64,000 nt of DNA from Andrena cerasifolii (lineage: Eukaryota > Arthropoda > Insecta > Hymenoptera > Andrenidae), in contig NC_135129.1 in assembly GCF_050908995.1 (NCBI RefSeq), forward strand, positions 1,488,001 through 1,552,000, read 5' to 3'. Both the position numbers and the translations under genes were made by a program. This document shows, piece after piece, positions 1 through 10,780 of the stretch. Position 1 is the first letter of the stretch; every line of letters begins with the position of its first letter. The notes beneath the pieces are model-generated. The model ran no database searches, was not told the DNA's origin, and saw nothing but the letters and a program-made list of their open reading frames with translations.

Positions 1-747
1 TGCCCAGTGCCGTCTGCAATGATTAATTATAAAACAAAAAATATATTTCTATAATTTAAGACATCCTTAATACAATGCAAAAAGTCCCATTAAATTATAT
101 ATAGTAGTTTTTCTTTAATTAATTCCTAAATATCACCTATTTTTGGGGGCTCTAGACCGAAAGGTCCCCTTAAGAGGAGTCTTATATTTCTAACGTTATG
201 AGCAATTTTCAATATTGAACTAGCATTAAAACATTTGTCAAATTGCACTATTCCATATTTACCTAATTTCCTCTATGTTCTATAAAAACTCTGAATTTCC
301 ACCGCGGCATGTTACGTTTTAAGTAAAGGAGCATTTCTTAAAGCCTTGCGCCACTCGGGGCATTAAAATCGATCGTGCTGAGTATGGATCGTAACAGACA
401 ATCTTAGAAACGTGCTGCACTGTTGCAAAACGTGATCGTTGCCCCTTGTCTCGCTTCCAACAGCGTGCGCCTCGATTTCACAGCGTCTGCTCCAATAATA
501 AACCCGCCATGCCGAATCTGTGTGTGCTTCGGACGCGCTCGAGAGGCAGCAACCTCGATACCTCCTTTTCTAATGGCAGGAAGTACACCATATTCAGATT
601 ATTCGCGGGTTGGAGGCGTCGTTGCCCCTCTGGGAAACGCGAGGCGGCGCGTTCTGCCAGTCAGTGGAACAATGTCACCACTCACCGCTTTGCTAGCGAT
701 AGAACACGTGGTGTCTCTTGGCGGCGCGAAAGACCGATACACTCTCG

Positions 748-2525
748 TTAAGGGGTCAGACCACTGTAACGGTCCGAAATGTAAGGGTGTTTTCGGGAAT
801 TTATTTCAACCAAACAACGCACGTAAATCAATGCATTGCTTAGTATAGTTAATAATGTACATATCGAAGGGTAAGAAATTTTTTTTTCAATCAAATTCAT
901 AAATCCGTTTCCTGTATACTATTCGTCAAAATGTGCGCTGTGGCAAAATCGTGCTTGTCGCTGTTAGATACCTACTTTGCGACTTCCCTTTTCTGTAAGT
1001 ATACATCTGGTCATCGTCACCCTCCAAGACCCTTAGTCCCTTCCGAGCGAATGTGACTTAACCGTAAACAAGCGGATTAGACCGTGGGTCCTAAGGCCCC
1101 CTTCCAAAGAGAAAGCTAACCTCTATGTCACCACGGAACTTTCTTCAAACCACCTCTTCCTCCCTTATTCAATGACCAATCCTAGCTCCATTTTCCACAC
1201 CCTCGCAATAGAAGCTACGAATAGGATCCTCCGTTGGGTCCACGCAGTGAACGGCGGAAAATACAGGAATGATCAAACTATTTCGCGGAGGGGGAATAAC
1301 CAGTCAACGCCAAGGTGGGAAACGAACGGCGCCACCGTCGAGCCAAACCAAGCTAGCCAAGCGGGGAAGCTGTTGTCGACGCTGGTTGGCTGCGGCCTCA
1401 TTTCCCTCGGCTAGCTTGGTTTGGCGGTGATGACGCCATGATGGGAAACGATACGGCGCCACCGTCAAGCCAACCCAAGCCAAGTGACGCCACCATAGAC
1501 ATATATAGACAGAGCGTAAGCTGAGGGGGGTGTAAGATTCGCGGTAAGGGGAGCGATACAGGCAAATCGGGTAACGCATTGGATATGCATGCCGAATGCT
1601 TCCGAAGCTAACCCGACGTGCCTGTATCTGACTTCTGCCTTTTCCCCTCCAAGCTTACCGTTCCCCTCGCCTATAGTTTCAGCTTCTGCTCCGTCTATAT
1701 ATGTCTATGGACACCACGCTTTCGATTCCCCTCATGGCATCATCACCGCCAAACCAAGCTAGCCAAGGGAAATGAGGCCGCAGCCAACCAGCGTCGACAA
1801 CAGCTTCCCCGATTGGCTAGCTTGGTTTGGATCGACGGTGGCGCCGTTCGTTTCCCACCTTGGCGTTGACTGGTTATTCCCCCTCCGCGAAATAGTTTGA
1901 TGATTCCTGTACTTTCCGCCGTTCACTGTGTCCACGTTCTTTTCCTCCGTACGTCTTTAGCTTTAGGTCTCGCCTGTACATCGCACCAGCAACTAGTTCG
2001 AAGTGACTTGTAATAAAGGACATTTTTATACAAGTGTTTGTATTTGCATTCTCCCGGGAACACGACATCGCGTTGACAGTGCCCAGGCCATATGATTAAT
2101 CCGAATTCAAAAAGACGAAAATATTTAGAAACTAGAAGCCTACGTCTATTACGCGACGATAAAAAAAGTCAAAATCGCAAAAAATCACAAAATGGTGGAC
2201 CACTGAAAACAATCATGTTTTCGGGGTACAAAATTGGGGAAATGTTGATAAAAACAATAGAAGCAGGTCGTTAATTGAAAGAAACTGATCGACACGTAAT
2301 AGCGATGGGGTTTTCGTACAATAAATGCCCTTGCTCATGTCAATTGGACGAATAGTTATCGCTGTAGACCAGGGGTGCACAGGACCCCCAAATACTATAT
2401 CTTCGTCAATTTTGCGAATTTCTTCATAAAATCTGGAGAGAGCATTCTTCAAACATACGTCATTCAGGAAATGTGAAAAGCAAAAATCGATTTTTCCGAT
2501 TTTTCACAATGGTCTGCCCCCTTAA
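748..2525. mobile_element. TTAA-flanked (piggyBac-like) element with 19-bp inverted termini
   Basis: Left end TTAAGGGGTCAGACCACTGT; right end, read on the other strand, TTAAGGGGGCAGACCATTGT: two mismatches. TTAA at each end (748-751, 2522-2525) fits TTAA-specific integration. No transposase frame is recognisable. It contains the hAT-like fold-back at 1245-1928, which must be the younger insertion. Confidence 0.7.
1245..1928. mobile_element. hAT-like fold-back element, CAGTG ends, 8-bp target duplication
   Basis: The ends are CAGTGAACGGCGGAAA and its inverted counterpart, flanked by GGTCCACG (1237-1244) and TGTCCACG (1929-1936), matching at 7 of 8. The arms pair almost perfectly for about 190 bp and more weakly into the middle, so nearly the whole 684 bp could form one hairpin. 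CAGTG termini with 8-bp duplications are typical of hAT. The open frames here are shadows of the palindrome. Confidence 0.8.
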
Positions 2526-2694
2526 TAATTGCAACGTGCAATTACGAGGCTAGTGCCTGTTTATCGCGGCACACGGATCGAATTGCGTATCAGAAGCTCT
2601 GAAAGGGAGTCGGGTGTATGTATAATGGTCTGTGAAATCAGAATGGTAATTGAAGCGGGGCAAAGTGTTTATTGCTTGGAGTTTGGACCATCGA

Positions 2695-3030
2695 AGGTTT
2701 CTAATAGGGATGGGCTCGAAGGTAATTATTAAATTCTCGAAATTCGAATCCGAAACTTTGTGGAGCTTCGAAAGCTGATGCTCTCGAGAGTTGAAGTGCT
2801 AATTCTGTTTTGTAAGTGGAATATCTATCTTGCATTAAGAATCGAAGTGATGAAAATATAAGAAAATAGAAATTCTCGAGGCACGCTGCGAAGGTTTCTT
2901 TATTTATTCATTTTATACTTCATCTTATTCGGCTTTCGAGAGTTTCGAATCATGAAAAAATTGCAAACTTTCGAATTCTCGAAACTCGCAACTTTCTTGG
3001 GTTTCAAAGTTTCAATGCTTCGAGAAACCC
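2695..3030. repeat. Dispersed repeat rich in TCGAA/CGAAA words (copy 1)
   Basis: Stretches such as AATTCTCGA, TTCGAATCCGA and TTTTGTAAGTGGAATA recur in the same order at 21690-21860. Family unknown; no ends or coding frame visible. Confidence 0.55.
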
Positions 3031-3310
3031 ATCGTTATTGTTTAGAGCTGTGTGTACTTAATCATAAAAGTACGCGCGTGTGAAGTACCGTCAAATCGAG
3101 TAACTTTGACCACAAAACTAGATTAGAAAAGAAATTCATCTAGCATCTATTGTATAACAAATAGAGGAAGTGCGACTATTGGGAATACTGTTGGTAATTT
3201 GGAATACCGAAGTATCTAATAAACTACTAACGCTATCTAATTTGTAACACCGTAAATAATAGGGGCTAATGACCTGTTAACTAATGACATTTGTGGATGA
3301 ACTGTCATTT

Positions 3311-3780
3311 TTATTTATTTATTTATTTATTTAAGTTTATCAACGGGATAAACCCTTTGTTATAAAAAATACAAATCGCAGTCACGCAAGCATAGAACAA
3401 ACAATTAGAAAGTACAAAAGTAATATAATTGAAAGAAACAAAAGCAGAGAAGTAAGCGCAGAAGAATCATTAATGATAGTGACAAACAACGTAGATATAA
3501 AAAATCATAGTAATAATAATAGCAGCAAACATAATAGTAAAAGTTAAGGGGCATGGGAACTACGAACAGCGATCAGAGGAATTATAAGAATTATTAAAGA
3601 AGTCAAACAGACTTACAGTACCGATTCGAAGTTATTAGAAGTCGATTAAGACTATTATAGTAGACGTAGAGTGTTCGATGTGCCTCAGGAAGGAAGAGAG
3701 TATGTTTTGACATTTTCGAATTAATCTGCAGAATAAGAAAACGTCAATCTGCGAAACATTTTCAGCAAGTATTCAATCGT
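3311..3780 (-). mobile_element. 3' end of a LINE on the minus strand
   Basis: Read on the minus strand it ends CAAAGGGTTTATCCCGTTGA followed by (AAATA)n. That closely resembles the tail of the LINE at 56.64-56.70 kb (CAAAGGGTTTGTCCCGTGAT then AATAA repeats). No reverse-transcriptase frame is readable here. Confidence 0.5.
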
Positions 3781-3839
3781 TCCAATCATGGTTGAAATAT
3801 GTATGTCAAAACTTTATAGTTAAACACAATGTTCTTGCC

Positions 3840-4095
3840 TGCCGTTGGGTGTTTACTTCAGTCACTCTCCAACCGACTCGTACGTTCGCACGTTTAACAC
3901 GAGCCAAATTTATAAAAGCAGACGCAGTTTTCTTCCTGATTTAATTCTTTCCTTGATAATGGTCGCAATACTGACCGAAACGTAGGAAGTTTAATCTTAA
4001 AATTTGCACAATAAATTTTATTTAATCTCTTAAAAATAACATTTACTTTTGAGTTTTAAAAATTCTTTACGGTCGAAATTCTAAATCATTTTATT
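3840..4095 (+). mobile_element. Penelope-like retroelement end (putative)
   Basis: ATAAAAGCAGACGC is followed by GGTCGCAATACTGACCGAAA and ACGTAGG, wording common at the ends of Penelope-like and related retroelements. The downstream block AACATTTACTTTTGAGTTTT..ACGGTCGAAATTC recurs in inverted form at 63.4-63.55 kb. No coding part is present. The family call is an inference from motif style. Confidence 0.4.
3948..3989 (+). ncRNA. Degenerate hammerhead-ribozyme-like fold
   Basis: TTCC-TTGATAAT-GGTC(8-nt loop)GACC-GAAAC-GTA-GGAA has the hammerhead order: core strand, stem II, GAAA, closing stem. The core strand reads TTGATAA rather than CTGATGA, so it is probably inactive. Penelope-like elements are known to carry hammerhead motifs. 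Confidence 0.25.
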
Positions 4096-4615
4096 TAAAC
4101 ACTTAATCTACTCATTTGCATGTTCCTTCTATGGTTCCGTGCCAGTTTTGCGATAATTCCAAGAATACAAAGTGTGACACGAATTTTTAGGTTTCAATGC
4201 CATATTGTTAATTCGGAATACCGAAGGTGAAGGTAATTTGGAATATTCCAAAGCTTAGCGATGCTTTCGTTTCGCGCGTAACGACTACCGAGATCAGATT
4301 ATGAAAGAAAATAATTTTACTATCTACATCTTTTTTTTAGATTTATAAAGTGAAGGTAAATTGGAATATTCCAAATTACCTGCGCCTTAACGAAATCGAT
4401 AATTTCTGTCATTTTTCATTTAGACCAAAGTTTCAGTTACAATTTGTTTTTTTATTATTACTGAGTTTTTGAAATATAAAAGTTTATTAGTTTCCCTATG
4501 ATATTATGCAGTTTTATTTCTTCCCATCCTCTGACGTAATTTTTTATTCGTCTTAAACAAACTGGTATTCCAAATATATCTACTGCACTTCCTCTATTAA
4601 TTTTTCTGTTTTGTC

Positions 4616-5265
4616 GTTCTTATTTTATGTAGGCAGCGTCATTTGTCTTAATGTTCTTATTGCTTTTATATATACCTTCTTACTCCTGCACGATAAAGGG
4701 AATCCTTTCTGTTGAAAAACAATAAAAAAAAAAATAAAGAAATTATTCTCAAAGTCCCTTGGATACCACTGCGAAATTTAGAAAGGCTTACTTTGCGTGC
4801 CTCAGCCTACTGCTGCGGTGTCTATGGGTTAGTTTTTATCCACCCGGGCTTTTATTTCTTTGAAAATATACATAAGTGGGATAATTGTGTTAAAAATTTA
4901 CAGAAAAATTCTTAAAACGCAAGGTGCAATACCTGCGCCAAACTCTCCCTAGTTTAATCGAGTATCGCAGCATAAAATGCTTGTTTGTCTCTGTGCCTGT
5001 CCAAAGGAACGGTGTTCAATTTCGATAAAACTCTCATTAAACTCTCATCAGAGCTAGCCAGAACACAATTTCCGTAAGATAGAGCTACTCCCAGCAACAT
5101 CATCAGCCTTGACGTGGAAATACTATCCTCGAAATTCATTTCCCTTCGAGCAGATGAAGGTACACTGCCATTCATAAGTATTAGGACACCTACTGTGTGT
5201 GGCGTAATTGTGAAAAACATTTTAAATTTATTGAAGAAGTCTAATGAATATTGGGGACAAGCTTG
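4616..5265. other. No recognisable feature
   Basis: AT-rich to mixed sequence. A 123-codon frame on the minus strand (4954-5325) has no family I recognise and partly opposes the LINE frame that starts near 5270. Confidence 0.4.
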
Positions 5266-5267
5266 GG

Positions 5268-6250
5268 GGCACATCTCTTTCTGAGGTGACGGAGATTTGC
5301 GATTTGGGAGTCCGCTATACACCACCCCTCAATTTCTCCACCCATTATCAGCGAGTCGTTAGTGATGCCTGTAAAACTTTAGGTTTTGTTAAGCGTTGCG
5401 CGGTATATTTCGAAAACCCTTGTACATTAAACTACTTCACTGCTCATTTGTTAGGCCGCGTTTGGAGTATGCGTCCGTAATTTGGTCGCCAAATGAAATT
5501 AAATATACAGTGACTCGCATTAATATTCGGACACTTTTTAAAATCGCATAACTTTTTTAGAATTGGTCCAGCAACTTGAGTTTTTTCAGAAGCTAGAAGG
5601 ATTAGTTTGCTAACTGACGCGTTTCGTCGTTTTGAAAAAAAATGTATTTGGTTGGAATAGCGAAAAGAAGAGTAAAGGTCGATTTTTAAACTTTTTTTGT
5701 GAGCTTGTAATGAAAATTCAAAAAAAAAAAACCGTTTGTAGATTGCAGTAAGTTGTATACGTGCCTAAAATTTCATCAAAATCGGTTAACGTTACAAACG
5801 TTTAAAGATCGGAGCAACGTTAACCGATTTTGATGAAATTTTAGGCACGTATACAACTTACTGCAATCTACAAACGGGTTTTTTTTAAATTTTCATTACA
5901 AGCTCACAAAAAAAAGTTTAAAAATCGACCTTTACTATTCTTTTCGCTATTCCAACCAAATACATTTTATTTTTCAAAACGACGAAACGCGTCAGTTAGC
6001 AAACTAATCCTTCTAGCTTCTAAAAAAAAACTCAAGTTGTTTGGACCAATTCTAAAAAAGTTATGCGATTTTAAAAAGTGTCCGAATATTAATGCGAGCC
6101 ACTGTAGGTAACTTATTGAGAGGGTACAACATAGATATCTTAGGTTTGCTGCATTTAACCTCGGCGGGAGGCGCTACTGGGTAAAATTTACCACAGACAC
6201 GCTAGTTGCAAAAATATGAAGACTGTTTGAGTTTTTGTTACAATTTTTTT
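5268..6250 (+). pseudogene. LINE reverse-transcriptase C-terminal region, split by a Tc1-like element
   Basis: The plus strand reads LSEVTEICDLGVRY, FSTHYQRVVSDACKTLGFVK and FENPCTLNYF; after a frame shift it reads RLEYASVIWSPNEIKY. This is the usual order at the end of the reverse transcriptase of jockey/CR1-like LINEs. After the inserted element (5508-6104) and its TA duplication it resumes in the same frame as LIERVQHRYLRFAAF. A 5' truncation, one frameshift, stops and the insertion make it inactive. The end at 6.25-6.69 kb is a TAAA/TAGA-type tail. Confidence 0.8.
5508..6104. mobile_element. Tc1/mariner-like fold-back element with TA duplication (copy 1)
   Basis: Starts CAGTGACTCGCATTAATATT and ends with its inverse (one mismatch in the first 10 bp), flanked by TA at 5506-5507 and 6105-6106. 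The arms are about 280 bp each and pair almost throughout, with a loop of about 20-30 bp. Second copy at 55890-56432. No transposase frame, so non-autonomous. Confidence 0.85.
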
Positions 6251-6324
6251 AAAGAACTTTAATAAAGATTTTCAGATATTTCATAAACTCCTGCTGTACA
6301 CTAATGGGCATTTTCCCGTTTATA

Positions 6325-6690
6325 AATAATTAAATAAATAAATAAATAAATAGATAAATAAATAAGTAGATAAGTAAGTAGATAAGTAAGTAGATAAATA
6401 AGTAGATAAATAAGTAGATAAATAAGTACATAAATAAGTAGATAAATAAATAGATAAACAAATAGATAAATAAATAGATAAATAAATAAATAGACAAATA
6501 AGTAGATAAATAAGTAGATAAGTAAGTAGATAAGTAAGTAGATAAGTAGATAAATAAGTATATAAATAAATAAATAGATAAGTAAGTAGATAAGTAAGTA
6601 GATAAGTAAGTAGATAAGTAAGTAGATAAATAAGTAGATAAATAAATAGATAAATAAATAGATAAATAAATAGATAAATAAATCAAATAA
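6325..6690. repeat. (TAGA/TAAA/TAAG)n microsatellite after a LINE tail
   Basis: About 360 bp of tetranucleotide repeats, mixing AATAAATA with AGTAGATA units. It directly follows TTTTCCCGTTTATAAATAAT, similar to the other LINE tails in the window. The minus-strand frame of YLS/YLF repeats is only the translation of this repeat. Confidence 0.85.
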
Positions 6691-6874
6691 AATTTTTTAA
6701 AAAATTATTTTATTCGGTGCTTTAAATTAAAAACAGCGAAAACTATCGAATCTGTACCAAATATCTAAATCTGTAGCATGCAGAAAAGGAAGCTTTGAGA
6801 AACGCTGACCATCAAGAAGTTTCGCAAACACGCTTGTAGGCCGCCCGTGAGCAGATACGTGCGAGCGCGGAACC

Positions 6875-7130
6875 CTTAGAGCATATACTACTGGAGGTCT
6901 CATTGCCTTCTGTCCTTGAAACTGTCGTCAACATCACGCGAGAGAGAAAGAAATGTGCGAGCTGGTGCGAGTGAGAGGTGTACACCGGCGCATGCGCATT
7001 GCGAGCGATTGGGAGTCCCTCGTTCTACCTCTCTCGCTCGCACCATCGAGAAAGTATCTCTTTCCCTCTCGCACAATGTTGGCGACAGTTTCGGGCTCAC
7101 AATGAGATCTGCATGTCTATATGCTCTAAG
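6875..7130. mobile_element. hAT-like MITE with perfect 8-bp target duplication (copy 1)
   Basis: Ends CTTAGAGCATATA and inverse; flanked by GCGGAACC at 6867-6874 and 7131-7138. Arms of about 90 bp contain GAAACTGTCG and GCGAGAGAGAAAG blocks. A second copy at 33383-33880 has the same ends. Position 6898-6910 (AGGTCTCATTGCC) is the empty site for the element nested in copy 2. Confidence 0.88.
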
Positions 7131-7199
7131 GCGGAACCGCGGCTCGCGAGGCCCGCGTTTGGCGACGCGTCTGTTGATTTCTGCGGCCGCGGATAGCAA

Positions 7200-7240
7200 C
7201 AATTGGGTATAAATTAGAGGCCCGCAAAGGCATTTCCTCT
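7200..7240 (+). promoter_or_regulatory. TATA-like sequence, possible retroelement promoter
   Basis: GGGTATAAATTAGAGG lies about 100 bp before the 122-bp tandem units; an AATAAA occurs at 9766. A long terminal repeat is one reading of this region, but no LTR ends were found. Confidence 0.25.
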
Positions 7241-7310
7241 TCGCTGCTCCAAAAGACTGTACAAGGTAACACCAACGGCCGCTCTCGGACAGTTTAGGGA
7301 CTCCGGCAGG

Positions 7311-7534
7311 AGAGTTCGGCGATAATACCTGGACGCCAACCGAACGGGAGAGTACAGAGGAACTCCTGGACGCCTCGTTAAAATTAGAGAGGAGATTACG
7401 GGAGAATATTCCTGGACGCCCGTTCGGTATGGAGAGTTCGGCGATAATACCTGGACGCCAACCGAACGGGAGAGTACAGAGGAACTCCTAGACGCCTCAG
7501 TAGAGCAGAGTCGCGAGAGTACAAAGTCCCGTTC
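7311..7534 (+). repeat. Tandem repeat, ~122-bp period, left part of an interrupted array
   Basis: AGAGTTCGGCGATAATACCT with ACGCCAACCGAACGGG and ACTCCTGGACGCCTC occurs at 7311 and again at 7433. A further diverged unit lies at 9510-9640, beyond two TTAA elements. Together they look like one array interrupted at a TTAA. Confidence 0.7.
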
Positions 7535-7739
7535 TTAAGGATGAACTTCAGTGACAATCTTAGCCAAAAGTTAATCCATTTCCAAGTTATTAATAAGGCT
7601 TTTTCCTGTGATGAAAACCAGTCAGAATTTTTAAGTCAAGTTTTAAAATGAGTGTTTTCTGGCGCAACTCTGGGAGTTAGAGGGTTAAACATAAATTGTG
7701 CTTCATTTTCCCCACGAATACACTATTGCCATTTCATCT

Positions 7740-7791
<52 letters not shown>

Positions 7792-8453
7792 TTTATATAT
7801 ATATATATAAAATATATATAAAGTTTTATTTATAAATTGTTGGACGTACAAACATTTCTTTTGCAGCGCGTTATACGGCATCAAACAGTGAACATTTTTC
7901 CATTTGCGGTTTTCTTCTACCTCGCACCGTTACAAAGTTATACTCGAAAAACGAAAAATCGCTGAAAATTTGGGGGCTGATTTCACCCCCTCAGAGTGTT
8001 TCTCCGCAGAAAAAAAATCGTTTCTTACATACTCCGACATGCTCTACAATCGTACGGAGTTTCATTACAATCAGAATTTTCGGGTTCGATATGTTTCCTT
8101 GTCAGCTGACAATCGAAGAAAAACCAGCTTTCCGTGTCATTTTCTTCATTTAAACAGAAACCATCGAATCAATTGTCCGGAATTTTTGTGACAATTTTGT
8201 TCAGTGTTTGATCTTTCTGTACACAAGATTTCAAAAACTTTGGCCTATTATTTCACTCTTAATTTTGTAGTTATATTCTCAATGTCGCGATTTCCCATAA
8301 GAATACATGTTAAATTGAAAGTTAAATAATTTGAAAACTACGGAATCAATTTTTCTAAAATTTCGCGGAGGTTTTTACTATTGCATGAAGATCGATGCCT
8401 CCAATTTTCAAAGATTTTCGCTTATTTTGAATGTTACTGAAGTTCATCCTTAA
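7535..8453. mobile_element. TTAA-flanked element A, 25-bp inverted termini
   Basis: Left end TTAAGGATGAACTTCAGTGA; right end inverted TTAAGGATGAACTTCAGTAA. No coding capacity seen. It contains the AT microsatellite at 7743-7825. Its right TTAA (8450-8453) is also the left TTAA of element B. Confidence 0.8.
7743..7825. repeat. (AT)n microsatellite
   Basis: An almost pure AT run interrupted by AACTTTT and AAA. Confidence 0.9.
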
Positions 8454-9502
8454 AGGGGGAGCCTGGTGTAGCGGATCGAAGAAATCGATTTTTTTTTGCA
8501 TAAATCAATAGTTGAACATCACGACAATATGCTCCCAAAGCAGCAAAACGAAATTCGAAAAATTAAAGCGGATATAGCCGGTTTTGCTACGGAGCGCCAG
8601 GCTACCACAAAACTTTAAATGCCTTTTTCTCGAAACGACAGTTTCACACTTTGCGGGCTATATTACTCCAAAAATATTCAACCAATCGACTTGGCCTTGT
8701 GCACGGATATTTTTGAACATTTTCTTCACATAGCTAAGTTATTGGTATAATGATATTGTTTAAATAAATAACTTTTTTTACACATTTAAGGGGGGGGGGG
8801 AGTCTAGTGTAGGGGGTCGAAGAAATCGATTTTTTTTTTGCATAAATCAATAGTTAAACATCACGATAATATGCTCCCAAAGCAGCAAAACGAAATTCGA
8901 AAAATTAAAGCGGATATAGCCGACTTTGCTACGGAGCGCCAGGCTACCACAAAACTTGAAATGTCTTTTCTCGAAACGACAGTTTTATACTTTGCGGGCA
9001 ATGTAACTCAAAAAATATTCAACCAATCGACTTGGCCTTGTGCACGGATATTTGTGAACATTTTCTTCATAGTACTAAGTTATTAGTATAATGATATTGT
9101 TTAAATAAATAACTTTTTTTTAGACATTTGAGGCAAAATTTCGTTGGAAACAGTGAACTTTTTATTCGAGAGGCCGCCATTTGTTCATTTTGCATCTTTT
9201 AAGTTTCAAATTTCTTCATTCTGTGCGTACACTCATAAACTAAAAGAAAATTGTTCGATTTTTGGTTTCAGATGAAACCAAAAGACGCTACGTTGCCCGC
9301 AGTGCAATAATTGCGTCTCCAACGGACTGGGCATAACTTTGTTATTTGCCGCACTTTTTTAATAATTTTTTTTTGTTACATACCTTAACCTGTTAATACA
9401 ATATCCTGAAAGTTTCAGAAAGATCTATCAAATACTTTCTTTAAAAAAAATTCCCGAAAAATGCCTCGATTTTCATTTAGTTACACCAGGCTCCCCCCTT
9501 AA
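8450..9502. mobile_element. TTAA-flanked element B with internal ~336-bp tandem duplication
   Basis: Left end TTAAAGGGGGAGCCTGGTGT; right end inverted TTAAGGGGGGAGCCTGGTGT. The first 336 bp recur from 8786 (again starting TTAAGGGG), with shared blocks such as GCTCCCAAAGCAGCAAAACG and CTACGGAGCGCCAGGCTACC. The right-end-specific part is 9120-9502. Small frames in it are not recognisable proteins. Confidence 0.8.
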
Positions 9503-9650
9503 ATACCCGATCGTTGAGAGAGGACAGTACGGGAGAATATTCCTGGACGCCCGTTCGATCTGGAGAGTTCAACGATAATACCTAGACGCCAATCGAACGG
9601 GAGAGTACAGAGTAACTCCTGGCCGCTTCATTAGAATAAAGTCGAGTGCC
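9503..9650 (+). repeat. Right part of the interrupted tandem repeat
   Basis: GGAGAATATTCCTGGACGCC, AGAGTTCAACGATAATACCT and AATCGAACGGGAGAGTACAG correspond to the units at 7311-7534. It resumes directly after the TTAA at 9499-9502. Confidence 0.7.
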
Positions 9651-9659
9651 GTCGGCACA

Positions 9660-10780
9660 GTAGAATCCCATAAAATTGTATAAACACAGCGAGACGCAAC
9701 GTCTATCTTCCGAAATTTGTAGCCCCGTCCTGTCAACCAGACCATGCATTTCCCACATAATCCGAATAAACCTTGTCTGTCCAGAATTTATCCTTATTCC
9801 AATCCTGTAAGACTACAAATCTAAATATTCTGTGCAAACACAGCGGGGTGTCCTAATATTTACGAAACAAGCGAAGCCAGAGCACCACTCGATATCCGCC
9901 GTAGGGTTGCAGGCGAAACTGCAGCGTGAAAAAAAAAGCAGAGAAACAGCCTCGTGAAACGTATACGAATTTAAACGAACCCGATCCTTCCGCGTTCCGG
10001 TGGATCGTTTCGAATTAAGCGGGCGTTTCCTGCGAGCCCCGTGGTATCGTGTTACGAACACGAAAAATCCATCGTCATGAGGCACACCGGCAGCCTGAAC
10101 ATCGATCCCGCATCGTCGACTCCGAACGAACCTGATCCTTCCGCGTTGGTGCGCCGCGATTCGCGTAAAGGTGGAATCAGACGGCGCGTGAATCGGCGAG
10201 CCCGCTCGGCTCGTCCAGGTTCGGCAAGTCGCGCGCAATGATCGCCGATTCACGCGCCGTCTGATTCCACCTTTACGGTGCATCGATTCACCCCCGTCCG
10301 CGGTAGCAAAGCCGCGCGCGGCGCGTCTACGTTGGGGGCTTTCTGCGTTCTCGAGACACGCGCGCGTACGGTCTGATTGTGAGTGCAACAATGCCACCCC
10401 CGGGGATGTAAAGGTGCAACCCCCTCTGAGGAGCGAGGGTCGCCGTCCACTTTTCAATTACAACGGATTGCACGGGCTCGGGGAAATCAGCTGGGGTGAC
10501 GAATCAAGTCCTGCAGCTATGGGGTGTCTGAAACTTCTCGCCCCCTTGGCTGGATGTATCGGGTATCCGGCGTGGAATCGTTGGAGGAAGGTGCTGGGCG
10601 CGGTGGATGCAAGATTATGGGGTAGTCGTAGAGGGTGGTGATTTTGTAGAAGAAAGTTTGAATTCAATTTCAATGAAAAAGAAGGGTTGGGCATTGTGGA
10701 TGCAGGGAAACGCGATGTTTGATGTGTAGTATTCTTAGTCGGAGCCGATCGCCCGATTGAGGTTTGAATTGGTGCGCCGC
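9660..10780. other. Mixed to GC-rich stretch without a recognisable gene; one strong hairpin
   Basis: Open frames on both strands (for example 9813-10457 minus) show no known family and shadow one another. A 36-bp inverted repeat at 10165-10200 and 10240-10276 (GTAAAGGTGGAATCAGACGG type) forms a hairpin. CCTTCCGCGTT words recur at about 9988 and 10137. Confidence 0.4.

Larger units (their letters stand above)
3155..4610. mobile_element. Composite region with inverted ends carrying older retroelement pieces
   Basis: The left end has AATAGAGGAAGTGC (about 3161) and the right end has its inverse GCACTTCCTCTATT (about 4585), with related GGAATA/TATTCC words next to both. Several GGAATATTCCAAA words lie between. 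Inside are a minus-strand LINE tail (3311-3780) and a Penelope-like end (3840-4095). Boundaries are approximate. Confidence 0.4.

Noticed and set aside
1304..1869. Two similar peptides on opposite strands (LAKGNEAAANQRRQQLPRLA type)
   Set aside because: They arise from the two arms of the hAT-like fold-back, not from a gene pair.
4954..5325. 123-codon minus-strand frame next to the LINE
   Set aside because: No recognisable domain, and its start overlaps the opposite LINE frame; too weak to call.
6330..6686. 118-codon minus frame of YLSIYLF-type repeats
   Set aside because: Translation of the tetranucleotide microsatellite; not a gene.
9813..10457. 214-codon minus frame
   Set aside because: Basic, low-complexity translation of CpG-rich DNA with a hairpin inside; competing frames on the other strand and no motif.
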